NCBI RefSeq assembly: GCF_001975225.1
Contig: NZ_CP019445.1
Coordinates: forward strand, 806,001 to 870,000
Reading direction: 5' to 3'
Length of the DNA stretch: 64,000 nt
From: Kosakonia cowanii JCM 10956 = DSM 18146
GTDB lineage: Bacteria; Pseudomonadota; Gammaproteobacteria; Enterobacterales; Enterobacteriaceae
Each line of letters begins with the position of its first letter. The stretch's first letter is position 1. This document shows positions 14,251 to 23,514 of the stretch, piece after piece. A model generated the notes under the pieces. It was not told the origin of the DNA and ran no database searches. It saw only the letters and a program-made list of their open reading frames with translations. A program made the translations under genes and the position numbers.

Positions 14251-14844
14251 ATGAATGAAATCATCTCTGCCGCCGTCTTGTTGATATTAATAATGGATCC
14301 ACTGGGCAACCTGCCGATATTTATGTCGGTGTTAAAACACACCGAGCCAAAACGCCGCCGCGCGATCATGATCCGCGAGCTGCTTATTGCGCTGCTGGTG
14401 ATGTTTATTTTCCTCTTCGCCGGCGAGAAAATTCTTTCTGTCCTCAGCCTGCGCGCCGAAACGGTGTCGATCTCCGGCGGCATTATTCTCTTTTTGATTG
14501 CTATCAAGATGATTTTCCCCAGCCCCACCGGCAGTAGCTCTGGCCTGCCCGCCGGGGAGGAACCGTTTATTGTGCCGCTGGCGATCCCCCTGGTTGCTGG
14601 CCCGACGCTGCTGGCGACGCTGATGCTGCTGTCGCATCAATACCCGAATCAGATGGGGCATTTAGTGATTGCGCTGCTTATTGCCTGGGGCGGCACGGTG
14701 GCGATTCTGCTGCAGTCATCGCTGTTTTTGCGCCTGCTGGGCGAGAAAGGGGTGAACGCGCTGGAGCGGTTGATGGGGCTGATCCTGGTGATGCTCGCCA
14801 CGCAGATGTTCCTCGACGGCATCCGCATGTGGATGAAGGGGTAA
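14251..14844 (+). CDS. yhgN: MarC-family inner membrane protein YhgN
   Basis: 197 residues, the E. coli YhgN length and sequence (MNEIISAAVLLILIMDPLGNLPIF). About six hydrophobic helices are visible, with the paired family motifs IMDPLGNLP at the N-terminus and IPLVAGPTLLATLML in the middle. Inner-membrane protein of unknown substrate; the MarC family was once linked to multiple antibiotic resistance, which later work did not support. Divergent from asd, as in E. coli. It is the last gene of the 75-minute block; beyond it the gene order leaves the E. coli arrangement. Confidence 0.95.
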   Translation: MNEIISAAVLLILIMDPLGNLPIFMSVLKHTEPKRRRAIMIRELLIALLVMFIFLFAGEKILSVLSLRAETVSISGGIILFLIAIKMIFPSPTGSSSGLPAGEEPFIVPLAIPLVAGPTLLATLMLLSHQYPNQMGHLVIALLIAWGGTVAILLQSSLFLRLLGEKGVNALERLMGLILVMLATQMFLDGIRMWMKG

Positions 14845-14854
14845 CGGGTGACGA

Positions 14855-15083
14855 GTGCCGGATGGCGTAGCCGCCATCCGGCAGTGTGCTGAATGCGGCA
14901 CCGCATGCCGGATGGCGCTGCGCTTATCCGGCCTACAAACGACGAACGTGGATTGGAGTTACTGGAACGGCGTAGGCCGGATAAGGCGTAGCCGCCATCC
15001 GGCGATGTGCTCAATGCGGCACCGCCGGATGGCGCTTCGCTTATCCGGCCTACACATGTCATAAGGCGCAGCCGCCATCCGGC
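14855..15083. repeat. REP/BIME array at a synteny junction
   Basis: Five or more REP units of the GCCGGATGGCG / CTTATCCGGCCTAC type in alternating orientation, with two copies of the linker GCTNAATGCGGCACCG. They fill the space between the convergent ends of yhgN and the response-regulator gene. Gene order switches here from the E. coli glg-asd-yhgN region to the fdhF region. Confidence 0.9.
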
Positions 15084-15094
15084 AAAAACTACCC

Positions 15095-15826
15095 CTACGC
15101 CGCCTTCTCGCCGTGCGCGACATCGGCGGCAAACACATACCCCAGGCCGCGCAGCGTTTTGATAAGCGCTGGCTGATGTGGGTTGACCTCAATCTTGCGC
15201 CGCAGGCGCATAATCAACACATCAATGGTGCGGTCAAACACCTCCACACTTTCACTGTGCGTCAGGGTTAAAAGCTGCTCGCGGTTCAACACGCGCCGCG
15301 CATTTTGCACCAGCGCCAGCAGCAGGCTGTACTCCCCCTGCGTTAAATCGACCACCTGCTGCTGCGGGTTGATCAACTCGCAACGTATCGGGTCAAGATG
15401 CCAGCCGTTAAACGCAAAACCGCCACTTTTCGCTGGAGTTGCTTCAGCCGCCAGCACGCCGGTGCGGCGCAGCACGGCGTTGACGCGCGCCACCAGCACG
15501 CGGGCGTTAAACGGTTTGCCGATATAGTCATCTGCCCCCATCTCCAGGCCGACCACCACATCCGCTTCGCTGCCCATGCCAGTTAGCATCACTACCGGCA
15601 GCGCAGGACGAATTTTTTGCAACTGCTGCAATACGCGCAGGCCGTTGATATCGGGCAGCACCATATCCAGCAGCACCAACGCAATCTCCGGATGCTGCGC
15701 GCAGAGCGTGATCGCATCCAGTCCGTTATGGCAAAGATGAACCGTAAAGACGTGCTCGCTCAGCACGTCCTCCAGCAGCGCACATACCGCCGTATCGTCA
15801 TCTACCACCAGGATCGCAGGTTTCAT
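15095..15826 (-). CDS. OmpR-family response regulator, orphan
   Basis: 243 residues from the ATG at 15826, preceded by GGAAGCGA; a GTG ten codons upstream is an alternative. The receiver domain has the acidic pair VVDDD (9-11), phospho-acceptor Asp54 in LLDMVLPD, Thr82 in VVMLTG and Lys104 in IGKPF. It is followed by an OmpR/PhoB winged helix ending RTIDVLIMRLRRKIEVNP and IKTLRGLGYVF. A DNA-binding regulator of a two-component pathway, but no histidine kinase gene is adjacent. It is divergent from fdhF, 270 bp apart; a link to fdhF is possible but not shown. Target unknown. Confidence 0.88.
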   Translation of the reverse strand: MKPAILVVDDDTAVCALLEDVLSEHVFTVHLCHNGLDAITLCAQHPEIALVLLDMVLPDINGLRVLQQLQKIRPALPVVMLTGMGSEADVVVGLEMGADDYIGKPFNARVLVARVNAVLRRTGVLAAEATPAKSGGFAFNGWHLDPIRCELINPQQQVVDLTQGEYSLLLALVQNARRVLNREQLLTLTHSESVEVFDRTIDVLIMRLRRKIEVNPHQPALIKTLRGLGYVFAADVAHGEKAA

Positions 15827-16031
15827 TATTCGCTTCCACAGGCTCGCTTTACTCACTCTTATCTATTCTGTTGGCTGCCTTTAATAAATGCAGTGAATAA
15901 ATGCTGATTTTTTAAGCGCGGTCACATCCCCCTCGCCTTTCGACACGTCACATTTGACGATGGACTGCGCTTCGTCACTATTTTGCCCACTTTTGCGCCG
16001 TAATATCCCCTCACGCCCCCCTGCATTGCGA

Positions 16032-16047
16032 TGGCATAAAAGATGCA
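16032..16047 (+). promoter_or_regulatory. Sigma-54 (-24/-12) promoter of fdhF
   Basis: TGGCATAAAAGATGCA has the invariant GG (16033-16034) and GC (16045-16046) with exactly ten bases between, the sigma-54 spacing. It lies 50 bp upstream of fdhF. E. coli fdhF is known to be transcribed by sigma-54 RNA polymerase with the formate-sensing activator FhlA. I could not firmly place the FhlA upstream site. Confidence 0.88.
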
Positions 16048-16096
16048 TAACCGGGAGCGACAGCGGAAACGCAATTTTTTAACTGGAGCGAAAGTG

Positions 16097-18244
16097 ATGG
16101 AAAAAGTCGTCACGGTTTGCCCGTATTGCGCCTCGGGATGCAAGATTCACCTCGTGGTCGATAACGGCAAAATCGTTCGGGCGGAAGCAGCGCAGGGGAA
16201 AACCAACCAGGGAACCCTCTGCCTGAAAGGCTATTACGGCTGGGATTTCATTAACGATACCCAGATCCTGACGCCGCGCCTGAAAACCCCGATGATTCGC
16301 CGCCAGCGCGGCGGCAAACTGGAGTCGGTCTCCTGGGACGAGGCGCTCGATTATGTCGCCAGCCGTCTGAGCGAGATCAAAGCAAAATATGGCCCCGATG
16401 CGATCCAGACCACCGGCTCATCGCGCGGCACCGGCAACGAAACCAACTACATCATGCAAAAATTCGCGCGCGCCGTTATTGGTACCAATAACGTCGACTG
16501 CTGCGCGCGTGTCTGACACGGCCCCTCGGTTGCAGGTCTGCACCAGTCGGTCGGTAATGGCGCGATGAGTAATGCCATCAATGAAATCGATAACACCGAT
16601 CTAGTCTTTATCTTTGGATACAACCCGGCGGATTCGCACCCGATCGTCGCCAATCATGTGATTCGCGCGAAGCAAAACGGGGCGAAAATCATCGTCTGCG
16701 ATCCGCGTAAAATTGAAACCGCGCGCATCGCCGATCTGCATGTCGCGTTGAAAAACGGTTCTAACATTGCCCTGCTGAATGCGATGGGCCATGTGATTAT
16801 TGAGGAAAAACTCTACGACGAGGCGTTTGTCGTCGGCCGCACGGAAGGGTTCGAGGAGTACCGCAAGATCGTTGAAGGTTATACGCCGGAGTCGGTTGAA
16901 GAGGTGACCGGCGTCAGCGCCCAGCAGATTCGCCAGGCCGCGCGCATGTACGCCGGGGCGAAAACCGCCGCCATCCTGTGGGGCATGGGCGTCACCCAGT
17001 TCTACCAGGGCGTGGAGACCGTGCGCTCGCTAACCAGCCTGGCGATGCTCACCAGCAACCTTGGTAAAGCGCACGTTGGCGTCAACCCGGTGCGCGGGCA
17101 GAACAACGTGCAGGGTGCCTGCGATATGGGCGCGCTGCCGGATACCTTCCCGGGCTACCAGTATGTGAAAGAGGAGGCCCACCGCGAGAAGTTTGCCAAA
17201 GCCTGGGGCGTGGAGAGCTTACCGGCACATACCGGCTATCGCATCAGCGAACTGCCGCACCGCGTGGAGCACGGCGAAGTGCGCGCCGCCTACATTATGG
17301 GCGAAGATCCGCTACAAACGGATGCCGAGCTGTCGGCGGTGCGTAAAGCGTTTGAGGGTCTGGAGCTGGTGATTGTGCAGGATATCTTTATGACTAAAAC
17401 CGCCTCCGCGGCGGATGTCATCCTGCCCTCTACCTCATGGGGCGAACATGAAGGGGTCTACACCGCAGCGGATCGCGGCTTCCAGCGCTTCTTTAAAGCC
17501 GTCGAGCCGAAGTGGGATCTGAAAACGGACTGGCAAATTATCAGCGAGATCGCCACCCGCATGGGCTACCCGATGCACTATCGCAACACGCAGGAGATTT
17601 GGGACGAACTGCGTCATTTGTGCCCGGACTTCTATGGCGCCACCTATGAAAAAATGGGTGAGCTGGGCTACATCCAGTGGCCATGTCGCGATGAGTCAGA
17701 GGCCGATCAGGGCACGTCGTATCTGTTTAAGGAGCAGTTCGATACACCGAACGGCAAGGCGCAGTTCTTCACCTGCGACTGGGTCGCGCCGATGGATAAA
17801 CTGACCGAAGAGTACCCGATGGTGCTCTCCACCGTGCGCGAAGTGGGCCACTACTCCTGCCGCTCAATGACCGGCAACTGCGCCGCGCTCGCCGCACTGG
17901 CGGATGAACCGGGCTATGCGCAGATCAACACGGCCGACGCCGCAAGGTTGGGCATTGAAGATGAAGCGCTGGTGTGGGTTAACTCGCGCAAAGGCAAAAT
18001 CATCACCCGCGCGCAGGTCAGCGATCGCCCGAACAAAGGGGCAGTCTATATGACCTACCAGTGGTGGATTGGTGCCTGTAACGAGCTGGTGACGGAGAAC
18101 TTAAGCCCGATAACCAAAACGCCGGAGTATAAATACTGCGCCGTGCGCATTGAGCCGATCGCCGATCAGCGCGCCGCCGAGCAGTATGTCATTGATGAGT
18201 ACAGCAAACTGAAAACCCGGCTGCGCGAAAGCGCGATGGGTTGA
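16097..18244 (+). CDS. fdhF: Formate dehydrogenase H, selenocysteine-containing
   Basis: 715 residues when the in-frame TGA at 16514-16516 is read as selenocysteine (U140, in the context CCARV-U-HGPSV), exactly the length and Sec position of E. coli FdhF. An N-terminal [4Fe-4S] motif CPYCASGC with the fourth Cys in TLCLKG is followed by bis-MGD molybdopterin domains (for example GVNPVRGQNNVQGACDMG and the C-terminal MTYQWWIGACNE). It oxidises formate to CO2 within formate hydrogenlyase. Start: GGAGCGAAAGTG directly upstream, family-like MEKVVTVCPYCASGCK. Gene callers that stop at TGA would split it into two frames. It is preceded by a sigma-54 promoter and followed by a strong terminator. Confidence 0.98.
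16514..16553 (+). promoter_or_regulatory. SECIS element for selenocysteine insertion
   Basis: Starting at the UGA, the mRNA can fold into the bacterial SECIS hairpin. The apical part GGTTGCAGGTCTGCACC (16528-16544) has the GGUCU loop and bulged U recognised by SelB, and differs from the E. coli fdhF element at only a couple of stem positions as I remember it. Confidence 0.93.
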
Positions 18245-18248
18245 GAAA

Positions 18249-18277
18249 AGCGGGGGCAAATGCCCCCGCTTTTTTTT
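18249..18277 (+). terminator. Rho-independent terminator of fdhF
   Basis: AGCGGGGGCA, a short AA loop, TGCCCCCGCT and then seven or more T residues, beginning five bases after the fdhF stop codon. Confidence 0.95.
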
Positions 18278-18293
18278 GCTTTTCACCCCTGCA

Positions 18294-18308
18294 CGCAAAA
18301 TTTTTGCG
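18294..18308. promoter_or_regulatory. Candidate operator upstream of the uronate cassette
   Basis: CGCAAAATTTTTGCG is a near-perfect palindrome, and its left half recurs as CGCAAAATTTTTT at 18414-18426, both in the AT-rich 217-bp gap before the GH105 gene. Spacing of about 120 bp would suit looping by a LacI-type repressor such as the one at 23515-24588. Purely inferred from symmetry and position; AT-rich DNA produces such palindromes by chance. Confidence 0.25.
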
Positions 18309-18495
18309 CCCTTCATACAAAGTTAAAACATTATTTCATTAACCTGTTGTTTTATCTTTCATTCCTGTAAAGCCCCTCACTTAAGAATCATCGCATGGCT
18401 CACAATTCAAAAACGCAAAATTTTTTCGTATTGCGCATTAAAAAATCAAAGTGATTTAATCAACGCATAAAATAATTTTCAGCGTGGGATTAAAT

Positions 18496-19578
18496 ATGCA
18501 AATGCGAACATTAAGTGATCAATTAAATTTATTATTGCTGGGATTTACCTCATTAAAAGATGAGGGGAAATTTAATGAGCCAAATCTCGATGGTACGCCT
18601 GGGGATTATATTTCCTTTACCAGCTGGGAGTGGCCGCAGGGCGTCGGGTTATTTGGCATGGTCAGGCTGTGGGAATTTACGCGCCGGGATGACATTTATA
18701 ACCAAATCGATCGCTGGTTTGAGGAGAATATCGCCAAAGGGCTGCCGCCGCTTAATATCAACACCACCGCGCCGATGCTGCCGCTGTCGCTCTTCTGGTC
18801 CCATCACCGTAACCCGCGCTATCAGCAGGTGCTGGATGCCTGGGCCGATCGTGTGATGAGCGAATTGCCGCGCACGCCGGAGCGCGGCTTCCAACATGTG
18901 GTTTCCGACGGCATCAACGAGCAGGAGATCTGGGACGATACGCTGTTTATGGTGGTGCTGTTCCTCGGCCATTACGGCACCGTGTCCGGCCGTCAGGAGC
19001 TGGTGGATGAAGCCGTGCGCCAGTTCCTGCTCCACGCCCGCTATCTTAACGATCCGCACACCGGGTTGTGGTTTCACGGCTGGAGCTTCGCGGAAAAGAG
19101 CAACTTCGCCAATGCGCGCTGGGCGCGCGGTAATGCCTGGATCACCGTCGGCATTCTGGAGTTTATTGAACTTACCGATCTCGGCGGCGGCGTTCGCGAT
19201 TACCTGCTTGAGTGCCTGAAAGCGCAGGTTAACACCCTGCTCGATCTGCAGGCAGAGAGCGGTGCATGGCACACTCTGCTCGATCACCCCGACTCCTATG
19301 AAGAGATCTCCGCCACCGCCGGGTTCGGTTATGGGCTGTTAAAAGGCGCACGGCTCGGCATTGGCGATGCGCGCTGGAAAGCGGCGGGATTAAAAGCGCT
19401 GGCCGCCGTGCAAAACAATATTGATAGCCGCGGCACCGTACACAATGTTTCCTACGGCACGCGCATGGGCAGAACCCTGCAATTTTATAAGGATATTCCC
19501 CTACAACCGACGGGCTATGGCCAGGCGCTGGCAATTTTATGCCTCAGCGAAGGTCTGCGTCTGACAGAAAATAAATAA
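18496..19578 (+). CDS. GH105-family unsaturated rhamnogalacturonyl/glucuronyl hydrolase
   Basis: 360 residues from the ATG at 18496; a GTG four codons upstream is possible. It resembles the YteR/YesR/RhiN family, (alpha/alpha)6-barrel enzymes that remove the unsaturated uronic acid left by pectin or other polyuronate lyases. Visible landmarks are NTTAPMLPLSLFW (89-101), QEIWDDTLFM (143-152) with the pair of Asp that supplies the catalytic acid in the family, and ARWARGNAWITVGI (207-220). No signal peptide, so it acts in the cytoplasm on imported oligosaccharides. First gene of a cassette with an unknown 831-residue protein and a hexuronate-type permease. Confidence 0.85.
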   Translation: MQMRTLSDQLNLLLLGFTSLKDEGKFNEPNLDGTPGDYISFTSWEWPQGVGLFGMVRLWEFTRRDDIYNQIDRWFEENIAKGLPPLNINTTAPMLPLSLFWSHHRNPRYQQVLDAWADRVMSELPRTPERGFQHVVSDGINEQEIWDDTLFMVVLFLGHYGTVSGRQELVDEAVRQFLLHARYLNDPHTGLWFHGWSFAEKSNFANARWARGNAWITVGILEFIELTDLGGGVRDYLLECLKAQVNTLLDLQAESGAWHTLLDHPDSYEEISATAGFGYGLLKGARLGIGDARWKAAGLKALAAVQNNIDSRGTVHNVSYGTRMGRTLQFYKDIPLQPTGYGQALAILCLSEGLRLTENK

Positions 19579-19606
19579 AACAACAGCTCTGTACCTGGAG
19601 AAAATA

Positions 19607-22102
19607 ATGACAACGCCACAAGATAATTATTGTTATTTTCCACTCGCGATAAATAACGCCGTGCGCTACTGGCAATTATCGCCCATTTCTTCCCTGCCCT
19701 ATGATGTTGCTGACCAGCCAATGCAGGGCGAGATGGATCCCTTTTTCTTTTTAAGTAAACATAAAAACTTTATTCCCCACACCTACCCGTGCCGCACGGA
19801 ATTTCAGCGCGATTTCGCCGGCAAAAAACCCACGCCGTTTGGCGAGACCGCAATGACAAGCTGGTGGTTTCCGTTTGGCTCGGATCGTGTCGATCTCTCC
19901 GGCTTCTGGTTTCGCCCAACGCGCGTCGGCGCGCTGGCAAAAAGTCACTTTGTGGCAGAACAGCCAGGCGAGCACACCTTTCGCCTGACCACCTGCGGCG
20001 CAGCGGTCGTGTCGGTGAACGGCAACGAGGTGGCGTGGAAGGCGGATTATCAGCGCAACCTTGAGAGCGTATTTGAATTTACGGTTACGCTAAACACCGG
20101 GTTAAACGAGATTGCCGTCTGGTTTGACGATCTGGCCGAGCGCGATATTCGCTTCTTCTTTCAACTCGACTATCTGCAAGGCGCGCCGCTGCACATTGCG
20201 CTGCCGACGCCGGTGGGCGGTGAGATGACCCGTCATATGGAGCAGTTGCTCGACGGCATCTCCTTTGACCAGGCGACCTACACCTCCGGCCCGGTGCGTC
20301 TGCGCTTCCCGCAACCAGCAGCGGAGACCCTGCATCTCGCCATTCGCGTGGTGGGGGATTTTATCTCCTTAGACAGGCCAGTTGAGCTTGCGGCAACGCT
20401 GGAAAAAGGCGAAACGGAGGTGGAGATTGCGCAGAGCGAAGCGCTGCCCGCCGATTTCCGCAATTTTGTCATCAGCTTAGAGAAAGCAGGCTTTCGCATC
20501 ACCCGCACGCTGGGGGTGGAGATCTGCCACGCCGAACAGCAGGCGCAGGTGCCCGCCACCCATCAGGCGCGCATCGACGAAGCGCTGCACTATGTAGCGA
20601 CCCAGGGCGAATACAGCAGCGTTAAAGCGCTGGCGCGGCTGGCCTGTCATATGAACGACGCGCAGACTCACGCCATGCTTGAAGGGGTGCTGCCCTCGGT
20701 CGAAGCGTGTCATGACTGCGCGGATTTCACCCTCGTACCGCTGCTGTGGTGCCGTATCGCCTGGGGCGAGCAGATCGCCGCCGGGACGCGGGCGAAAATC
20801 GATCATGCGATTCTCAACTTCCGCTACTGGATGGATGAGCCGGGCAATGATGTGCAGTGGTACTTCTCCGAAAACCACGCCCTGCTGTTTCACACCGCCG
20901 CCTATCTGGCGGGTAGCTTCTTTGCCGACAGCACCTTTACGCGCAGCGGTAGAAGCGGGCGGGAGCAGGCCGACGCTGGGCGCACACGCGTGCTGGCGTG
21001 GCTCGACCATTTCGAGCAGTGTGAAATGGCGGAGTGGAACTCGGCACCCTATTTCCCTATTGATTTAAAAGGGTTAACCGCGCTCGCCGCGCTGGCGGAC
21101 GATGCTGAAATCGTTGCCCGCAGCCAGCGCGCGATTGCCCGTTTATTAGAACAGATTGCGCGTTCTGCCCACCAGGGAACGCTTACCGCCTCGCAGGGGC
21201 GCTCCTACGAATACACCTTACGTGCCGGGCGCTCGCTGGAACTATCTGCCCTCTCTCGCCTGCTGTGGGGCAAAGGCAACTACGGCTGCCGCTTCCACGC
21301 CCTGCCGCAAATTGCGCTGCTGCTGCGCCAGCAAAAACTGTCGCTGGCGCCAGAGCTTGCCGGAGTTGCTGCCTGGCAGGGTGATAGCGCGCTGGAGTGG
21401 TGTTTCGCCCAGGGCGCAAACCGCATCGCCCGCCTCTATCACTACAAAACACGCCAGGCGGCGATGGGCTCGATTGCCGGCTATCGCTGGGGCGAATGGG
21501 GATATCAGGAGACGCCGATCCACCTGCGCATCGGCGACAGGCCGGAAGCGCAGATGTGGATCAATCACCCCGGCGAAACCCTGCACGGTGGCTTTGGTCG
21601 CCCCTCTTACTGGGGCGGGTGCGGCACGCTGCCGCGCGTGCAGCAATACCGCGGCCTGGCTGTGGTCCTCTTTAACACCCATGACGGACAACCAGACTTT
21701 ACTCACGCCTGGCTGCCGCAGGGCGCCTTTGATGAGAAGCAGATCGATGCAGCGCGTATTCTGCTGCGCGGTGGTGAAGGCATGGTGCAACTGACCGGCA
21801 ACCGGCCTTTTGAGGTGGTCGATGGCGGCCCGACCCGCGAATGCGAAGTGCGCCTCTCCGGGCGTGAAACCTGCTGGCTGATCCGCCTCAATGACGATCC
21901 CGCGCTCACCACGCTGGCGCAATTTGCCAGCCACTTTGCTGATTTGCAGGTTGAAACGCGGGGCGACGGCACGCTGCACGTGCGCGATGCGAATTACGGT
22001 GAGGTGCTGTTTTATGCCGACGGACGCGTGCAGGCGCAGGGGCGCACACTCGACCCGGCGACGTGGACCGTGGATGGCGAAAGCCGCGAACTCACTCTCT
22101 AA
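19607..22102 (+). CDS. Unrecognised 831-residue protein, possibly a carbohydrate-active enzyme
   Basis: I do not recognise a named family. The N-terminal 220 residues look like beta-sandwich (alternating segments such as AEQPGEHTFRLTTCGAAVVS and LNTGLNEIAVWFDDL). Residues about 330-600 are helix-rich, with WYFSENHALLFHTAAYLAGS around 418-437 and GRSYEYTLRAG later. The C-terminal part is beta-rich again, containing LHGGFGRPSYWGGCGTLPRV near 657-676. That helical-toroid plus beta-sandwich layout is known from polysaccharide lyases and some glycosidases. No signal peptide, so cytoplasmic. Start supported by GGAG eight bases upstream. It lies 28 bp after the GH105 gene and before the MFS gene, arguing for a role in the same oligosaccharide pathway. 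Function not assigned. Confidence 0.8.
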   Translation: MTTPQDNYCYFPLAINNAVRYWQLSPISSLPYDVADQPMQGEMDPFFFLSKHKNFIPHTYPCRTEFQRDFAGKKPTPFGETAMTSWWFPFGSDRVDLSGFWFRPTRVGALAKSHFVAEQPGEHTFRLTTCGAAVVSVNGNEVAWKADYQRNLESVFEFTVTLNTGLNEIAVWFDDLAERDIRFFFQLDYLQGAPLHIALPTPVGGEMTRHMEQLLDGISFDQATYTSGPVRLRFPQPAAETLHLAIRVVGDFISLDRPVELAATLEKGETEVEIAQSEALPADFRNFVISLEKAGFRITRTLGVEICHAEQQAQVPATHQARIDEALHYVATQGEYSSVKALARLACHMNDAQTHAMLEGVLPSVEACHDCADFTLVPLLWCRIAWGEQIAAGTRAKIDHAILNFRYWMDEPGNDVQWYFSENHALLFHTAAYLAGSFFADSTFTRSGRSGREQADAGRTRVLAWLDHFEQCEMAEWNSAPYFPIDLKGLTALAALADDAEIVARSQRAIARLLEQIARSAHQGTLTASQGRSYEYTLRAGRSLELSALSRLLWGKGNYGCRFHALPQIALLLRQQKLSLAPELAGVAAWQGDSALEWCFAQGANRIARLYHYKTRQAAMGSIAGYRWGEWGYQETPIHLRIGDRPEAQMWINHPGETLHGGFGRPSYWGGCGTLPRVQQYRGLAVVLFNTHDGQPDFTHAWLPQGAFDEKQIDAARILLRGGEGMVQLTGNRPFEVVDGGPTRECEVRLSGRETCWLIRLNDDPALTTLAQFASHFADLQVETRGDGTLHVRDANYGEVLFYADGRVQAQGRTLDPATWTVDGESRELTL

Positions 22103-22156
22103 TCCCTCTGGCGCGTAACGACCCGGCGGGTGACCGTGCGGGTCGGGAGACAGTTT

Positions 22157-23503
22157 ATGGAAACGCAAATTGATAAGGCGCGCAGCCCAAAGGCGGCGGC
22201 GCAAAACGACGTTAACCCGAATGCGATCCACAACCCCGCCCGCGCGGTGGCGAAGCCGAAAAGCAACTACCGGTGGGTGATCTGTTCGATGCTGGTGTTC
22301 GCCACCACGGTCAACTATATGGACCGGCAGATCCTCGGCCTGCTGGCACCGATGCTGCAAAAGGATATCGGCTGGACGCAGATCGAATATAGCTGGCTGG
22401 TAAATGCCTTCACCATTGCTTACGGCGTCGGCACGCTGGTGTGCGGTCGTATTATCGACAAGCTCGGCACACGCATCAGCTACGCCATCGCCATGGTGGT
22501 GTGGAGCGCCGCCGCCATGCTGCACGCGGTGGTCGGCACCGTGGTCGGTTTTATGATTGTGCGCGTGATTTTGGGGCTGGGCGAAGCGGCTAACTTCCCG
22601 GCGGCGATGAAAGTGATCTCCGACTGGTTCCCGAAAAAAGAGCGCACGCTGGCGACCGGTATTCTTGGCGTAGCGGTCAACATTGGCGTGGTGATCTCAC
22701 CGGCATTGATCCCCTTTATCGCCATTCATTACGGCTGGCACGGCGCGTTTCTGATCCTCGGCGGCGTCGGCTTTGTCTGGCTGATCCCGTGGTTTTTAGC
22801 CTTTGGTAAAGCGAGCGATAAAGCCACCCAGGAAGAGCTGACGTGGATCCGCCAGGACAAAGAGGAGGCGGTGAATGTCTCCGCCATCAAATGGACGCAG
22901 TTGCTGAAGTATCGCCAGCTGTGGGCGTTTGCGCTGGGCAAGATGCTGACCGACCCGATCTGGTGGTTCTTCCTCTTCTGGCTGCCGAAGTGGCTTAACG
23001 AGTCACGCGGGCTGAATATGGAGGGCTTAGGTTTACCGCTGATCGTGATCTATCTGTTTGCGATTGTCGGCAGTCTTGGCGCGGGCTGGTTGCCGGGCAA
23101 GCTGATGAATATGGGCTTTAGCGCAGCGAAAGCACGTAAAACCACGATGCTGATTTGCGCCTGCCTGGTGACGCCGATTTTTGCCGCCACCCAGGTCGAT
23201 AATCTGTGGGCAGCGGTGGCGCTGGTCGGTCTGGCGGCAGCGGCGCATCAGGGCTGGTCGGCGAATATTTTGACCTCGGTCTCCGATCTCTTCCCCAACG
23301 CGGCGGTCGGCTCTGTGGTCGGGATTGGCAGCACCTTCGGCATGATCGGCAGCGTGATTTTCTCAACGGTTATTGGTGCCGTGCTGGAATCTTCTGGCAA
23401 TTACTGGGCGCTGTTTGCCATCAGCTCTGTCGCCTATCTGGTCGCCTGGGGCGTGATGTACCTGCTGTTGGTGCCAAAAATGGAGCGGGCGAAATTCGAT
23501 TAG
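22157..23503 (+). CDS. MFS transporter, hexuronate/ExuT-like anion:cation symporter
   Basis: 448 residues from the ATG at 22157, which has GGGAGA six bases upstream; a nine-codon extension is open but has no good site. Twelve hydrophobic segments are visible. Family motifs include NYMDRQILGLLAP after helix 1, GRIIDKLGTR in loop 2-3, RVILGLGEAANFPAAMKVISDWFPKKER around helices 4-5, and GWSANILTSVSDLFP in the C-half, all typical of the ExuT/GudP/RhiT group. It imports acidic sugars with protons. Cassette neighbours (GH105 plus unknown enzyme) suggest it carries unsaturated uronate oligosaccharides, as RhiT is paired with the GH105 enzyme RhiN in Dickeya. It converges with the regulator gene. 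Confidence 0.88.
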   Translation: METQIDKARSPKAAAQNDVNPNAIHNPARAVAKPKSNYRWVICSMLVFATTVNYMDRQILGLLAPMLQKDIGWTQIEYSWLVNAFTIAYGVGTLVCGRIIDKLGTRISYAIAMVVWSAAAMLHAVVGTVVGFMIVRVILGLGEAANFPAAMKVISDWFPKKERTLATGILGVAVNIGVVISPALIPFIAIHYGWHGAFLILGGVGFVWLIPWFLAFGKASDKATQEELTWIRQDKEEAVNVSAIKWTQLLKYRQLWAFALGKMLTDPIWWFFLFWLPKWLNESRGLNMEGLGLPLIVIYLFAIVGSLGAGWLPGKLMNMGFSAAKARKTTMLICACLVTPIFAATQVDNLWAAVALVGLAAAAHQGWSANILTSVSDLFPNAAVGSVVGIGSTFGMIGSVIFSTVIGAVLESSGNYWALFAISSVAYLVAWGVMYLLLVPKMERAKFD

Positions 23504-23514
23504 CCCGCTCGCGC

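Noticed and set aside
15907..16031. FhlA upstream activating site for fdhF
   Set aside because: Expected from E. coli, but I could not identify a convincing match to the FhlA consensus by eye.
16097..16516. fdhF interrupted by a stop, that is, a pseudogene
   Set aside because: The TGA is at the exact Sec position and is followed by a SECIS hairpin; both flanking halves are intact and in one frame.
21242..22525. 427-codon minus-strand frame across the 831-residue protein and MFS genes
   Set aside because: His/Gln/Arg-rich composition typical of antisense frames, crosses two plus-strand genes, and has no plausible start context.
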